From: Onchocerca lupi
Lineage: Eukaryota; Nematoda; Chromadorea; Rhabditida; Onchocercidae
Assembly: GCA_028564675.1 (NCBI GenBank)
Contig: JAOVVO010000391.1
Span: 1 to 64,000, forward strand
DNA length: 64,000 nucleotides
Direction: 5' to 3'
The notes beneath the pieces are model-generated. The model was given only the letters and a program-made list of their open reading frames with translations, searched no databases and was not told the DNA's origin. Positions within the stretch are counted from its first letter, which is position 1. The number at the start of each line of letters is the position of its first letter. Position numbers and translations under genes: made by a program. Shown in pieces: positions 47,805 through 60,800 of the stretch.

Positions 47805-50713
47805 TGTTGCACTTCTACTCTTCTTTTCTGACCCAGAACTGAAGTGCGATATACTCTATCAAATATTTCACTTCACACGAATTTCCGGATCGATTTAGCA
47901 CGCCAGGATATAGCAAAATTAATTTGTGCGCAAAAATTAACGATTAAAAAAAGCAATAATAAAATGAAATAAAAAATAAAAAATCTATAATAAAGACAGG
48001 CAATCTGACTCAGAAATTGGCATTTCAGGAAATCACATTACCTATCTTGATTCCAAAGGGAGTATTTTGCGATCAACTTACAGCCATGAAAACATCATCA
48101 GTCACCGTTTAAAGGAGAGTTGTTTGATTGTTCATTTATTACAGAGCATATATTCACGTAAGAAAGTCATATCTGCAGCTTAAAAATGGATAAGGAAATC
48201 GGCGAAGCAGCCAGCAATTTCATGATAAAAAAATACAGAATCAGCTATGAAAAGTTAAAACTGTCAAATGGAATGTTCGAATAAGTTAGTTTTCATTATT
48301 TATATATTAATGCACCATTTTTTTCATATTACAAGACAATTCAAAAATAAATCCTGAGAAGTAACAAATGGTAAAGAAGTGGTATACTACTGTACTATCT
48401 GTTAAGTAGCTAAAAAATTTAAACGAAAATTCTTAAAGCGAAAGACCTTACGTATACTACAACCTTTTCTTTAGTATTTTTCACGATTTACCTCAGTAGT
48501 TTATAAAATATACCTATTATATATAGAAATATTTATAAAATATCAATTATACACATATGAAAGCAGTTCGTTAACTTTTGACAAGTAAGTTATAAGCCGA
48601 GGATACACATCTGAACAGAGTTATCTAAGACCTTTTTTGATCTGAATTCCATCTCGACGATCAGAAAAAGTACGCAAGTTACAGAAAAAGCTGAAGTGCG
48701 CTGGGAATTTGGATGCAAATACCCGGAAACTGACTCAGACACTTACCAAATAATCATTTATTCACACCCATTTCCATCAAACACAACTCTTGCACTGATA
48801 TGAATGCTTCAAGTAGCAAGGAACTTCCATAAACAATCATGAATCCAACTATCATCGGACAAAAGTGAGAATTCTAGGATCCAAAATATGTACTGCAGCT
48901 AAACGATTTTTAACATCAACATCTAAACCCCCTGTAAATATAGTAGCAGATGACAATTTTAAAAGTGCTCAAAATCTATCGTATTCCGAAAATTTGAAAT
49001 AAAATTCAAGTCCGCCTCTTTAAATATCAGTCAAATTTCTCGGATAAACAATTGCTCGCTCACTGTTAATTAACCGTAGCGATTGCCTTGCATTTCTTCG
49101 ATACATGCTACAGCTGAAAGAATACCATATTTCAATTTCTTCTACGAAAAAGCAAGCCCTCTTTAATTTCCTATACTTCGTTATACCTATTGCTAATATT
49201 AGACGCGGTAAGAATTGCCTCCTATTATTCTACTAATTTTAGCATCTATACTACTGCCCAAGACCCAAGACTTCCAAAATCTAAATTTAGTTTCAAAATA
49301 AGAACCCTTTCATCTTAAATGTCCCCACTGACGTATGGTACAACCTCGCCACATAATATCATTCATAGAAACTATTACATCTTTTTTCCAGCGGGTCTGT
49401 TTATCTTCAAATTTGCATTCCATGCGTGACAAACATGAACCGTAACACTTGACCACTGTGGGAACTAGAATGAGAGCGATTTTTCTTCATCGATTCTGAA
49501 CAATTTTCGGAAAAAAAAAAGAAAAAACGTTCAAAACTCTTTCCCCAGCAGATTCCCGAATCCAAATCAAATAATAGAGACCTCATGGCTGAAATAACTG
49601 CAACATATAATTGATTTCGTAACTATTTTGCCCCGCGGAACTTAAAATTCTTTACTGTGCAACAGAATTAATAATACATCAAAAGCGGAAACGAATATAT
49701 CAGCAATGTATAATTTTGACATGTTAAGAAAAACAAGAGATCCAAGATGAAACAGGTACTACATGGGTTACATATAAGAAAGATTCAGAAATCCATAGAA
49801 ACACCGGAAACAATCGAAAGTGAAATGGGGCAAGAATGTACCATAATGTAAAAATGCAAAAACGACATAAGGCATTTTGAAATAATAGGCAAGAATATTT
49901 ACTGCGAGAAATATATGGTTGATTACACATATAGCATGGTAAATTTACACGGTTCTGGGAAAACGAACAATACAGATAACGTGGTCTTAAATAAAGCTTG
50001 ACGAAATTTAAATAAAAAAAAAAAAAAAAAGTACTAAGAATATACAGAATCGCAAACAAGACTACACAATACAACTACTGATATAACTAAAGCTATGAAC
50101 TGAGAAAATGCAACTATCCACCACGATCCGTACAATCATCCAAGTTATTGCATATCAACCCCAAAACATTAACTGAAATATGTAACATTTTTCCTTTAAT
50201 TCCAATTCTAATTTCTAACTGAAAAAACTACCGAATAGACGAAACGATGCTTCGCCCAATTTAATCTTCGTTTCAAAAAAAAGTACGAAGTCATGTTACG
50301 AAAAGTTAGGCACAATTAAATTACGAAGGAGCAGAGTTAAGAAACTTGAAAGTTTGAAATAATGCATCCGAAAAAAGTGAAAAGTTAACAAAATGATGAA
50401 AACTTATCAACTGTACAGGAGCAACATAAATCCATACTACTAAAAGCATTCGTTGCTACTACTTTCAAACTACCTATCTGAGGTAAACAAACCAAAGTAG
50501 ATTACAAAGAATAGTCTTACTATTAAAGCAAACCCACTCACATTAATACGGAAAAGTTGCCTGAACACAAAACGGTTCTGAGTAGCAACAGAAGGAAGTT
50601 TTTCAATAATGCCAGGAATTAGAAAAGCTACACTAAAATCAGGGAAATTCTGGAAAGATAATTTATCCAGGACTTCTGACGAATGGACTTCGGTTGTATA
50701 CAAAATATTAAAG
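47805..50713. other. Intergenic region upstream of arl-8
   Basis: No supported coding region. This is AT-rich DNA between the arl-8 start and the stop codon of the next minus-strand gene. It should contain the arl-8 promoter, but I see no specific element. A minus-strand frame at 49724-50074 is Phe/Leu/Ser-rich, lacks splice context and looks like chance. Confidence 0.6.
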
Positions 50714-51836
50714 CTACGAGCACAAATATATGGAATGAATGTGCATGTTGAGATCAGACAGAAACTGAGTCTCGTCATTCGTGAAAGGCTTGAACATTGG
50801 AATAGGAGAACGTTTATGCTCTTCATGAATTCGTTCTAAATTTTTGTGAACATATTCCACACAATCTGCTAAATCTGAACTTCGCAAAGATGATTGAACA
50901 TCCAATCCCATTTGGTGTTGTCCACCATCTGAAATCTCTTCCAAATGTCGACATGCATAATAGCATCGAGTTACAAGATCCGTCAATTCTGCCTAAAATA
51001 ATTCATGTTTGAAAAACTTTAAAGATTTTCGAGAAAACTTTGCTCATCAAATCTAATCAAAAGCAACTTTTACTGATTAACCAAACTCACTTGAGGAAAG
51101 ATACATTCTCCGATACGTTTCATGAAGGAATCAAGTCGAGCAGTCAACGCTGCTTCAAAATCTACACTTGAATCAGTATCTTCGTCACAGAGTCGAATAC
51201 TATGTGAAAAACTCTGCGATATGTTCTGTGCAGAGCGAATTGAATTGATTACCACACGTTCAAGTTCTTTCTAGAAAAATATGAGGAGCTATGAAAGAAA
51301 CTTGAAGTTCACATAGAACACTATAAAAGAGATGTCCGACTGGTTTAGGAATTCAAATAAAGAAAGAAAAACTTGTTCCTGCCAAGACTTTTAGCTTTGA
51401 TAAAAACTAAGAGCAACCCGCACTGAATCTAAAAAATGTTAATAAAAATAGAAATAATCAAATCGGAGCCAAAACTGATTTCAATGCATGGTTAATGACA
51501 ACCACTATGAGCTATACCTGTTCACTGTATATCGAACTGACAGCAGCAAGTTCACGATTATTTTCGCTGGAAATAGGACTTCCAGCACTGCATTCCTTCG
51601 TCAGTAATACTGCAGTTAAACTGTTCAACCGTGTGTCAAAATCGTTCAGCCTAAATTGATTTGCTGAAAGAATAACAAAGCCTGCTGCTTTGAGTTTTCC
51701 AAAAGTTTGAAAATTTTGAGCACACGCTCTTGAATATGGTAGCACCATTCGCATACATTTGCTTAATTTGTAATCTAGCGGTAATTAAACACTTACTGAC
51801 TGTTGATGAAGTCAGTTTGTTGCAAAGAAATAGCAT
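50714..51836 (-). CDS. Unrecognised helical protein, 4 exons (start uncertain)
   Basis: Exons on the minus strand: 51797-51836 (with ATG), 51518-51663, 51091-51270, 50714-50992 (stop TAG). The joined frame is 214 codons and all junctions are in phase with good GT/AG borders. The protein looks mostly alpha-helical and polar, with blocks such as NDFDTRLNSLTAVLL, DFEAALTARLDSFMKRIGEC and DLVTRCYYACRHLEEI. There is no signal peptide, membrane segment or zinc motif. I do not recognise the family; a subunit of a multi-protein complex would fit the helical character, but that is only inference. The first exon overlaps the last exon of the BED gene in another frame, so the true start may lie elsewhere, or the two may share a transcript. 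The last three exons are more secure than the first. Confidence 0.6.
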
Positions 51837-53920
51837 CGAATCTCAGCTGACCGATTAATCTTGGCAAAATTACTTTATGGAACTGCTCCGTCGACGGAAG
51901 CTGATATCTAGGTTGAAGAAAGCGAAGTAAATTTCGGAAACCAGTACGACTAATAATTGTTGGTGATTCGTTATCCAAAAGTAACATTATTCCAATCTGC
52001 AAAACAAATTTTTCCTGATAAACTCTGAAATGGAAAGAAATTGATGATGGAAATGTTAATAGTGTTGCCAGAAAAAAATAAATGGGAAATCTCGAAAACT
52101 GCGCTGTTCCTGACTCACAAACCACTAGCCCGTCCTGGAAATTTGATGAAAAAAAAAAATTAAAAACAATGAAATAGGATAAATTCGTGAATCATGTGCT
52201 GTTTTGTTTGCAAAAATTGAGACAAAAAGTGGAAAAGCTTGCACTGAAAGAAAATGAGCCTGCTTTTTAAAACGCTTATTGATTTCAGGTCCTGCTCTTC
52301 GTCTAGAAAATGTCACTTTTGACCCTTTTAGAACTGATTTCCTACAGGCGTTAAAAACCACACAAAATTTATGTTATTTTCATAACAAATATATTTATCG
52401 ATTTCTAGGTATAGCTTCTTTTTTCTTATGATTCCAAGATAATTATTCATTTTTGAATTAAGAATTTTGAGAGCACAATAAGAATTGAATGGGTACTACA
52501 ATGGAGAAACTACAATTCGCAGGTCTCCGTTCTTATTCTTTCTCTGATGACAACAGGTTCGAAAAAACGCTGCGCATAAAGTCTCCTTGTTGTTAGCAAA
52601 TCTTGTTCCTTACAGAATAAAGCATGTTATCAATAATATCATTTATGCAAAGAATTTAAAAAAAAAAAAAAAAAAGAGTAGGAGAAGTTGGGAAGGAAGG
52701 AGAACTCTCCGCTGAAAACAGGAATAAGTAAATAGTAAAGGAAAGTGTTTTCCAGATCCAGAACATCTCTCCCAAATATTCAGAACCCAGAAACGCTCTT
52801 ATACATTTTCTGATTTATAATAGTAACACTTTACTGCGGCTCCAGTATATAGTTTAAAGGATATACATTTAAAAAGTAGCGAAAAAATAACCTGGTCCGA
52901 AATTCTTTGAGCATCCGGATGGTCATCAGGCCAGAAATTTCCCTTCACTATTCTAGTCTTTTCTGTTTGTTCTTTGCCACTGGTTCTGTTTTTCGGTCCC
53001 ATCCGCAAGTCAACGGCATCGCAACCATCAAATTTTGCTTTCTTCTGCTCAGGACCATCATCTCCATATATATAGCGAATGTTGCTTTCCAAATTGCGCT
53101 GAAAATCAGAACTTTTTTCTAGTCCAAAAAAAAAAGAACTATTTTAAGGCTAATGGAACTGTACTGTCATCAATAGGAAAACATTTTCACATTTCAATCC
53201 TTGAAATTAAATTGATGATAAAAACAGCAACACGGCATGTTTACGCAAGAATTCAGTATAAAAAGTGTATCACACCCTTATGTCGAATGTCGTAGCGATA
53301 ATGTTAGCGACCGAATGGCTAGCTACATCTTTTGATTTTTTCATTGGATTATTTTGCTTGATGCTCAAACTCTCGTTTCCTGAAAACTATAAGTGATCTA
53401 AAAAAGAAAAAAATTGACCATTCCACAGATTTTATTTACTTTTTCCAAATTTTATCTTAAAAAACAAACATGCGACCTTGTTTTACTGCAGTATTATTTT
53501 GTCGTGCCGCTTGTAATACTTGGTATTCACTGGAATGACAGCTACGCAAATGGCGAATCATACCTGTTGTACTGAAATCCAAAATCTGCTGCACTTTGCT
53601 AAGGCAATAAAATAAAAGAGAAACAATTTCTGTGTTTTATTAATAAAAAGTTTTCGAAAACCCTTTGCTAAAATAATAAATGCTAGAATTTGAATGATAT
53701 TATTTATCACTATTATATTATTTATCACATTATTTAAAAACTTAGCTTACTTACCACTTGCAAATTGCAAGCGAAGCAAAAGACTCAAAATAAAATAGCA
53801 CCTGCTATTTGTTGCTTTAATCCTTTTGCAACATATTCTGCACTCAGCAGCTTGCTCTTCACTTGGTAACTGAATAAAATATTTCCATACTTTTGCCGTT
53901 TTCATAGTTGAACCACCCAT
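51793..53920 (-). CDS. BED zinc-finger protein, probably hAT-transposase-derived
   Basis: Exons: 53802-53920, 53477-53571, 53276-53379, 52892-53098, 51793-51996. The frame is open throughout and ends at TAA 51793-51795, giving 242 residues. The N-terminus is a BED zinc finger: VWKYF, then ligands Cys27, Cys30, His47 and His52 in ECRICCKRIKATNS and GMIRHLRSCH. A basic linker follows, then a block typical of the part of hAT transposases and ZBED proteins just after the BED domain (GIMLLLDNESPTIIS, FRNLLRFLQPRYQLPST). The catalytic and dimerisation regions of hAT transposases are absent. The gene is therefore either a domesticated DNA-binding protein or a truncated copy. The multi-exon structure and intact frame favour a working nuclear gene. 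The start is the first ATG after an acceptor ending at 54000; upstream in-frame sequence has no Met. Confidence 0.75.
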
Positions 53921-54001
53921 CTTATGTCTTGTATGACAATATCCAGTATTGAAAATAGCAGTTGAAGTTGTCGGTAAAATGTAACAGATTTTTTGAATGC
54001 T
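53921..54001 (-). other. Acceptor and 79-nt 5' leader of the BED gene
   Basis: On the minus strand a TATTTCAG acceptor (its AG is the complement of 54000-54001) precedes a 79-nt leader that ends at the ATG at 53920. It suits either SL trans-splicing or cis-splicing to a non-coding first exon. Confidence 0.5.
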
Positions 54002-54439
54002 GAAATAATATAAATGAGAAAAATTTAATACAAAAAAAAAAAAATTTGCGTGACTTTGACGCAACAACTGTCAATGAAACTGTTTGGTTTTCAATAGTTG
54101 CTAGCAATAAATAGCTTGAAAACGATAGCAACATTGTTGTAACTTTTAATTATTCAGTTTAATGCTAAACTGTTTTCTGAAATAAACTAAGGAAATCAAA
54201 TAGTTTAAAACAATCAATTATAATTTAATCTGGCAATAACATCAAGTAAGGAACTTAATAAACCGCATCTCATCTTTCTAAAACTCATGAGCGCAAAAAT
54301 CTCTGGAAACAGCTTACGGTAAGGGATTATACATATAAACATAAGCTCCTCAGAAATTCAAGCGAACTGTGAAAGTGCATACCAAAAACTTAAATCTAAA
54401 ATTATAGAAATGAATGTTATTTTGCTTCAGCTTATATCC

Positions 54440-54842
54440 TCAAATCCCTTCCACAAAAATTTGTAATTGATCTTCAGTTGCTCTGGAAAACAACGTAAGT
54501 CGGTTACATGTTAATTTGCTGGTATATACACGATCATTTCGGCCTATTCCTCGTTAGGAAGGCATTAGAGTGCTTATTCAAAATATTGAATACAACACCA
54601 ATTCAAATATTTTATTCTCTGCATTTTCCAGGGCCATATTTCTTTTCCTGTACACATATTATGGAAGATTTCTGTTCTTACATTTTACTTTCTTGATTTC
54701 TACTTCCAAAATGTCTACTTCCTGCGATTTCAGTCTGTTTGAGAGATCCTTTTTGGTAAGTAACATCAATAGGTAAGGCAACTCCTCGCACCTGTTCTTC
54801 CAACATCACATATGTTTCCTGATATAAATCATAGCACTTGTT
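54440..54842 (-). CDS. Last two exons of an unassigned minus-strand gene
   Basis: Exon 54682-54842 has an acceptor TTGACTCAG and a donor AT|GTAAGA. It joins in phase to terminal exon 54440-54482, whose acceptor is TTTTCCAG and whose stop is TGA at 54440-54442. The joined C-terminal sequence is about 67 residues with blocks CYDLYQETYVMLEEQVRGV, LPIDVTYQKGSLKQTEIAG and IATEDQLQIFVEGI. Two matching splice sites and an in-phase stop support a real gene tail. I do not recognise the family. Upstream exons were not found with confidence; a short phase-compatible candidate first exon lies at 59225-59257. The stop is about 0.44 kb upstream of the BED leader on the same strand, so an operon-like arrangement is possible. 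Confidence 0.5.
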
Positions 54843-57800
54843 CTGAGTCAAAGCCAACAATTATAAATATTCTATGCAAATGTATCCACATGGTTTAAGT
54901 TCCGCGCTGTTTACAGATAACAATGCATACATTTCCGATCTCATTCGACTCCCTCACAATATTAAATACGATTTGGTAGTGGAGAATGATTATATAATTA
55001 AAAACCTAGAGTTTCAATAGCAGAAATTCCATATTTTCTGCATCATGAGTCCTATCTGTTTCGAATTATGAATACCTCCAAAAAATATAAAACGTAGAAT
55101 GACTGTCTAAACGACCTAGTGACAACTAGATGTTTAAGGTGGCTGTCAAATCAAGAGCTGAAAAAAATCTAGCAATGAATAGAAGGCAAAAACTGTTGTA
55201 ATGGATCAAAGAAAAAATAGCAGGAATTCTTTGATTCATATTTAGTTCTATAGTACGACTTCATTTCGAAATGTCGATGTCGACTGTCGAAGTGAACATA
55301 CTAAAAATCTCGAAGTAAAAAAATGCAGTGCCATCATGACTGCAGGACTGAAGATTGCAAAAGCTTCTTCAAGATTTCAGAACCCTAATTAGCGATAATG
55401 AATTGGAAAAAAAGTAGAAAGCTTTGACTAGAATCGTGATACCGCTTTTTCTACAATACCTAGTAGTTTGTCCTTCCAAAACTAGTAAAAGCGAACAAAA
55501 GCAAAATATTGCATGACTAGCGAAACTATAAACATACCATCATCTGGTTCTCATGATAATTCATGGACAAGAATCAAACGTAATTATTCCAGACAAAAAG
55601 ATCGGTAGGTGAAGAAGAAATAAGAAGTTTGAAAAGCGGGAAAAGTGAGAGAGATGAAACAACAGGTCATAAAAAGCGCACAGTACCTACTGGGGAAGGA
55701 GAGGCTGTTATCCAGTACATCTTTTGAAAATTTCCCGCACACAGGAATGAGCCATTTGAACAAATAAAAGCTCACAAAAACCAGATATGAAAAAAAAAAG
55801 CACAATGGAAATCTATGTAATGCTTTCGGATGAGCATAACAAATTTGCATATTATCATCGAACCAAAGTTTGATTAATCGAATTCACCTCACCATAACAA
55901 ATCTCAAAATTTAAATGAAAATTAAAAAGCTACATCGGAGAAAGCCATATCACGCACAAATTTAAACGGAAACATAAATTTTTACAAAGACAATTCAGAT
56001 ATCTGTTGCGTTCTATTACTTGTCATTTTCTACTTTACACTTGCCTCTGTACCTCAACAAGGTAAAAAGAAAAAAAAACGATTACGGTTAATATGACAAT
56101 AACCTGGCATTTACAATATAAAAAGCAAATTCACACATGAAAGATAAGCTTATCATAGAATTATTGCGACAATAAATACCATGGACAGCTAAATTAGCAG
56201 GTGACGAAACGAGATGAACAGTTGAACGGTTAGTATTCCAAACATTTCTATAAAATAAACTGAATAGGAAATGAAAGACGAGGAAGAACTGTGAGAGATA
56301 ACCAATAACCGAAACGATTTTATATATATATATAAAAGAAAAAAAAAAAAGAACAGACTTTCCCGAAAATAGAATTTTGAGGCTTAGTTCAGTTTCAGTG
56401 ATCATTATCTGTATATATCACTACAGACTATAGTTATACTATCGCTGCCATCACTACCAACAATATCGATGTCGCTATTACAGTCATCATTATCATGATC
56501 AGAGAAGTGATAAGGGCTTTCAGTGACGACATCACTGCTATCAATATGTACCACTACCAAATTAATCAACACAGTTACAAGAATCTCTTAAGAATACAGA
56601 ATATTATCTGTCCTCCAAACTGCTCATCCCTACGGGATCTAACTATATCTGCTTTAAGCTGTCCTACATTTTCTGATTTGAGTTTTTGGGTAAATGCCGA
56701 TCGGAAAATGGGTTGCAGATGAACAAAAGAACAGGAGAAAGAGAGGTGACTGTCGAAAGGACAGGGCGTGGGAGACGGGTGAGAAGCAACCGGCGGACGG
56801 TTCGCTCGACTGCTTCCTAAAAAAGCCTTCTGAGAAACACAAACAGGATGGAGGACAACAAAAAGAGACACCCACAGCGGGGCAACCAATCATCTATCCA
56901 ATCAACCTATCCTTATCTCAAATACCGAAATAGCTAAACATAGAATTGTCACTAAATTTATTTATAAGATCTTCCGAAACCTAAAAGATTCCACTACCGC
57001 CGTACTAAATAGTACATTTATCTGGGGATCGAGGAAAATGTACACCTGATTTGCCTCGTTACAAGATACCAATAACAACCTGGAAAAAAATCCATCAATA
57101 TTTGCTTATGTGATTAGACAATGATAAAATGTACGATTTAGATAGATCATTTTGAATAATCTGAATCGAACTATTTTAGATTTTGGGACAGTTTATCAAG
57201 CATGTTTCGGATTTGCTCAGTAAAGTCGATCAGACTACGCTTCGAATTGCAATCCAATTTTCTGGAAGACTCTTATAAAAACTCAGGTCTTACGTATTTA
57301 CTTCTATAATAACAAAGCATGTTGCGACGGAAAGATAAAGAACTAGAATTACCTAACGAAACTATACATGCATGTTTATTCAAAAAGCCAAAAAAGCAAA
57401 AAAAAAATTTTTGGAGATATTACTCACTCAAGACGAATTGACTGAAAACATGAATTCAAATCATGGCAATAAATCCATAGTTCTTCAATCTTTAAAAAAC
57501 GACAGAGGAATTTTTCGAAATGCAAGATTTGTATTCTTCTTCAGAAGGAGGTTATATTGAGCTGCTTATATGAGGGACAAAGCCTTAGGCGATTCTCGGC
57601 GCAATCCGAAACCGGAATTCTTCCAAACAGCAACTCCCTCTTCGCACCCAGCCAGCAAATTTTTAATATATATATCTCAGTTTGTATGTATCTGTATGTC
57701 CACGACCTATCTTTTCAAAAGCACACAATGATGCGCACGGACAAACACATGCTCAAAAGACTAGTTTTGAGAGCATCTGTTGTTCTCAAATCCAATCTAC

Positions 57801-60800
57801 CATTCTATCCACGCCTCTCTCTTTTCCTAGTACCATATTCTCAATCATTTGCAATTTGCAGAGGAAAATTCCATCTATGAAGAATCCAACAACATCCAGT
57901 TCCTTAAGCTATTCCTCTGATATTAAAATTTCCCCCGCAAAAGTGAGACATTCAAATTTCAACATTTTTTGATTCTTCATTTTCACTGCACTAACGCCCA
58001 GTACACGATCACGAACATAATTGGCCTACTTTTGCAGGCAAGCAAACTAAATCTGTTAGAGCAACCATATATAATATCCGCAGACAATGCATTCGGTATG
58101 GGGATCTCCATGCAGGACGTTAACTTGCACGAGCCTGGCTCGGGAAAGGAAAGCTTATAATGCCAAGTTTTAAATCATTTTATTCAATCTAACTATTGAT
58201 AATCCGTATTGTTTGCCTCTGTCAAAATGTGAAGCGAATAAGTTTTCGTCCCTTGACTGAAATTTCGATGACTTCTTGTCATGCTTCAGCATAGCTCTTT
58301 CTACACTGCGGTGATGTATCACAGCCGATGTAAGCATGTACAAGTGAATTCACTATTTAAAACAACCTCAAGTTTTTAAGTAGAATCACCTGATTTCTTT
58401 TAGAAAATTTGATGTTTTCAATAAATCTAGTAATATGTGCATTTCTAATAGTACGTTTCCAAACACAAATACATTAAAAGTGAGTAGGACATCCTATCAA
58501 CCAATGAATGCAGGAGGATATTTCCCTACTGGTCATATGAATTTTATGGATGTAAAAAAATGAAGTTCGAACGAGCTAAGCAGCACTTTGGTGAGATGTA
58601 TTCAAAAAAAGAACAAAAGTGTCGTCACACATCGGATCAGTTGACAATTACGAAGGAAGAAGAGTATTAACACAAGGGTGAAGAGGTGAATAGTGCCATG
58701 CCAGCAATCTTCATTATCGCCATCGTTGTTCGGGAAGGAGGTCGAGGAGGAGAGGGAATGGAAGATGATGGATTCAAACAAAGAGGTAAATAAGGAGGGA
58801 AGGAGGGAAGTTTCAGCAAACAGCGGCACTGTTGCAGGAATAGTGAGAACCTCTTTCTATTTCTGTTCTTGTTTGCGAGCAGTACAGATCGACGCACAAA
58901 GGATCACAACGACGCCGTTTGGTGTTGTCGTGGGTCGCGATGATCAACTTACGACTGAGTTCATTTGACGAACTGCATCCATCTAAGTCCACCTTGCCAC
59001 TTCACTCAATCTCGAGAAATGCATGGTGCGGTGTGGTATGATGAACGGAGGACCTAAGCAAGGAGATGATGGTGACCGTCGCTGTCGTATTGTTGTTGGA
59101 GGGAATTTAAGATTGAAAAATACGAAGTAACAGAACAGAGAGCCGTAAGAACCTTTCCCTCTTTCAACCTTCCTCCTATAGTGCCTGGCCCTCTCTTCCT
59201 CCGTGGGGTGCACCCATTTCCAACCAATTTTTGAAAACCAGATCTCATTTCCGCCATTTTCGCCTCACTCCCTCCTACCTCCCCCTTATTATGCCTCTCC
59301 CTCTTGTTTCATCATGCCAATCACATGTAACCGCTCTACCTCTACTCTCATTCGTTTATCCCTTCTTCAGCAATCATTTACCGAATAACGCTTTTATACC
59401 TGCTTCTTCGAATGATTTTCAAAACAATCAACAAGCATTTGGAATATCTCGAAATGCAGGTTCTCGGAATTATGGATCAGAACTGTTCGGAATGACTCGA
59501 ACATTCATTCGATTTATCATAAGTTTCTATTCTTCGTTATTTGTTGCACCAGTTATTGGAGTAGTTACTTATACAAGGCAAAGTGAAGTTGAAAATTGAA
59601 TAAGATAGAGGTCAGCAAATCCGAAAAAAAGTCTTGCAGATTTATATATTTGTGGAAGCATCTACTGCTTTTGGTAGTGGATTTCCCAAAAATAGAAAGC
59701 ACCAAATTTATTCCTTCACAGTGAGAATAAAAATCATCTCTAGAAAATAGCATCTTGAGTTTGGCAGTGAAAGCAGCATAGAAATGCAATGCTTTTTGAG
59801 GAATGGACGCTGAGGAGCATCAGGTTTTCATTCGTACCATCGAAAGGATGCAATCCTTCCTTAATATTTGAAAGGGAGAAACAAGATTCATTAACTCCTA
59901 GATTTCCACTTCTTTCCCTTGCAAGGTGTTTGAGGATGTTATAGCTCCTTTTATAGTCGGGTCGGCATTTGTAGATTTCCCGACACTACCCTCCGGGCTA
60001 ACAAAGGAATTCGTAAATAAGCAGTTGATGTTGGGAAACAAACTTGTCGTCGTATCCACCGATCACAGGGTGACAATTCTTCCTTCCTTCCTTCAGCCCT
60101 TGACCGACAAAACATAACATGCTTGTCAAGCATGTTTTTCGAGTATGTCTGCTCATCTGCTCCTCCTTCCTTTCATTGAACGAATGTACAATTTGTTTCA
60201 GAGAGGAGATGCTCTGCATGCTCATCCTGCTTGACAAATATCAGTTGTTTTCGTATTGAGCTTTAAATTTATTCAGTAACTTGTAATCCGGGAGAACGAA
60301 GAAATTTTACCATCTGCAGAATTCGTGAAGGCTTTGAGAATCTCGCTAGGAATATACTATTAGGTCCAGGAAACTCCAGTTGATTTATCGCGGAAAATTC
60401 CAGGCTACCTTTGAAGCCATTAGCCTCCAAAATTTTGAACTCTGGAAAAGGCCAACCTTTTGCTATTAAAGATTTCTTTCATACACCATTTTTGTTTTCA
60501 AGTTGCGAATATAAACAGTGTTCAAATAAAAAATAGTTACAACAATTTCAATAAGAAAAGCATGAAGCACAGGGTTACGATTTCTCCATCGTGACGGAAA
60601 AAAGCCGGTATGAATACCGCTGTACACTGCAAAGGGCTAACAGTTAATTATCAATTCCACAAAAAATGTTTGGCATAAAGCAGTTCCGCAAAGCTTATCG
60701 TTTCTTGTAGAACATATTTTCTTGACTGACATCTGACGACATGAACCTGGGAAACTTCATATTGAGTCAGCTTGCAACAGAGAAATACAGCAACCGAAAT

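Noticed and set aside
49724..50074. 116-codon minus-strand frame rich in Phe and Leu
   Set aside because: Composition typical of AT-rich noncoding DNA; no splice evidence.
52003..52133. Open continuation upstream of the last BED exon (VCESGTAQFSRFPIYFF)
   Set aside because: A TTTTGCAG acceptor before 51996 joins in phase to the previous exon and gives the expected hAT block; the rest looks like an intron that stays open by chance.
56575..56933. Overlapping frames on both strands in a GC-richer patch
   Set aside because: No conserved domain and no coherent exon set; frames exist on both strands simply because stops are rarer in that patch.
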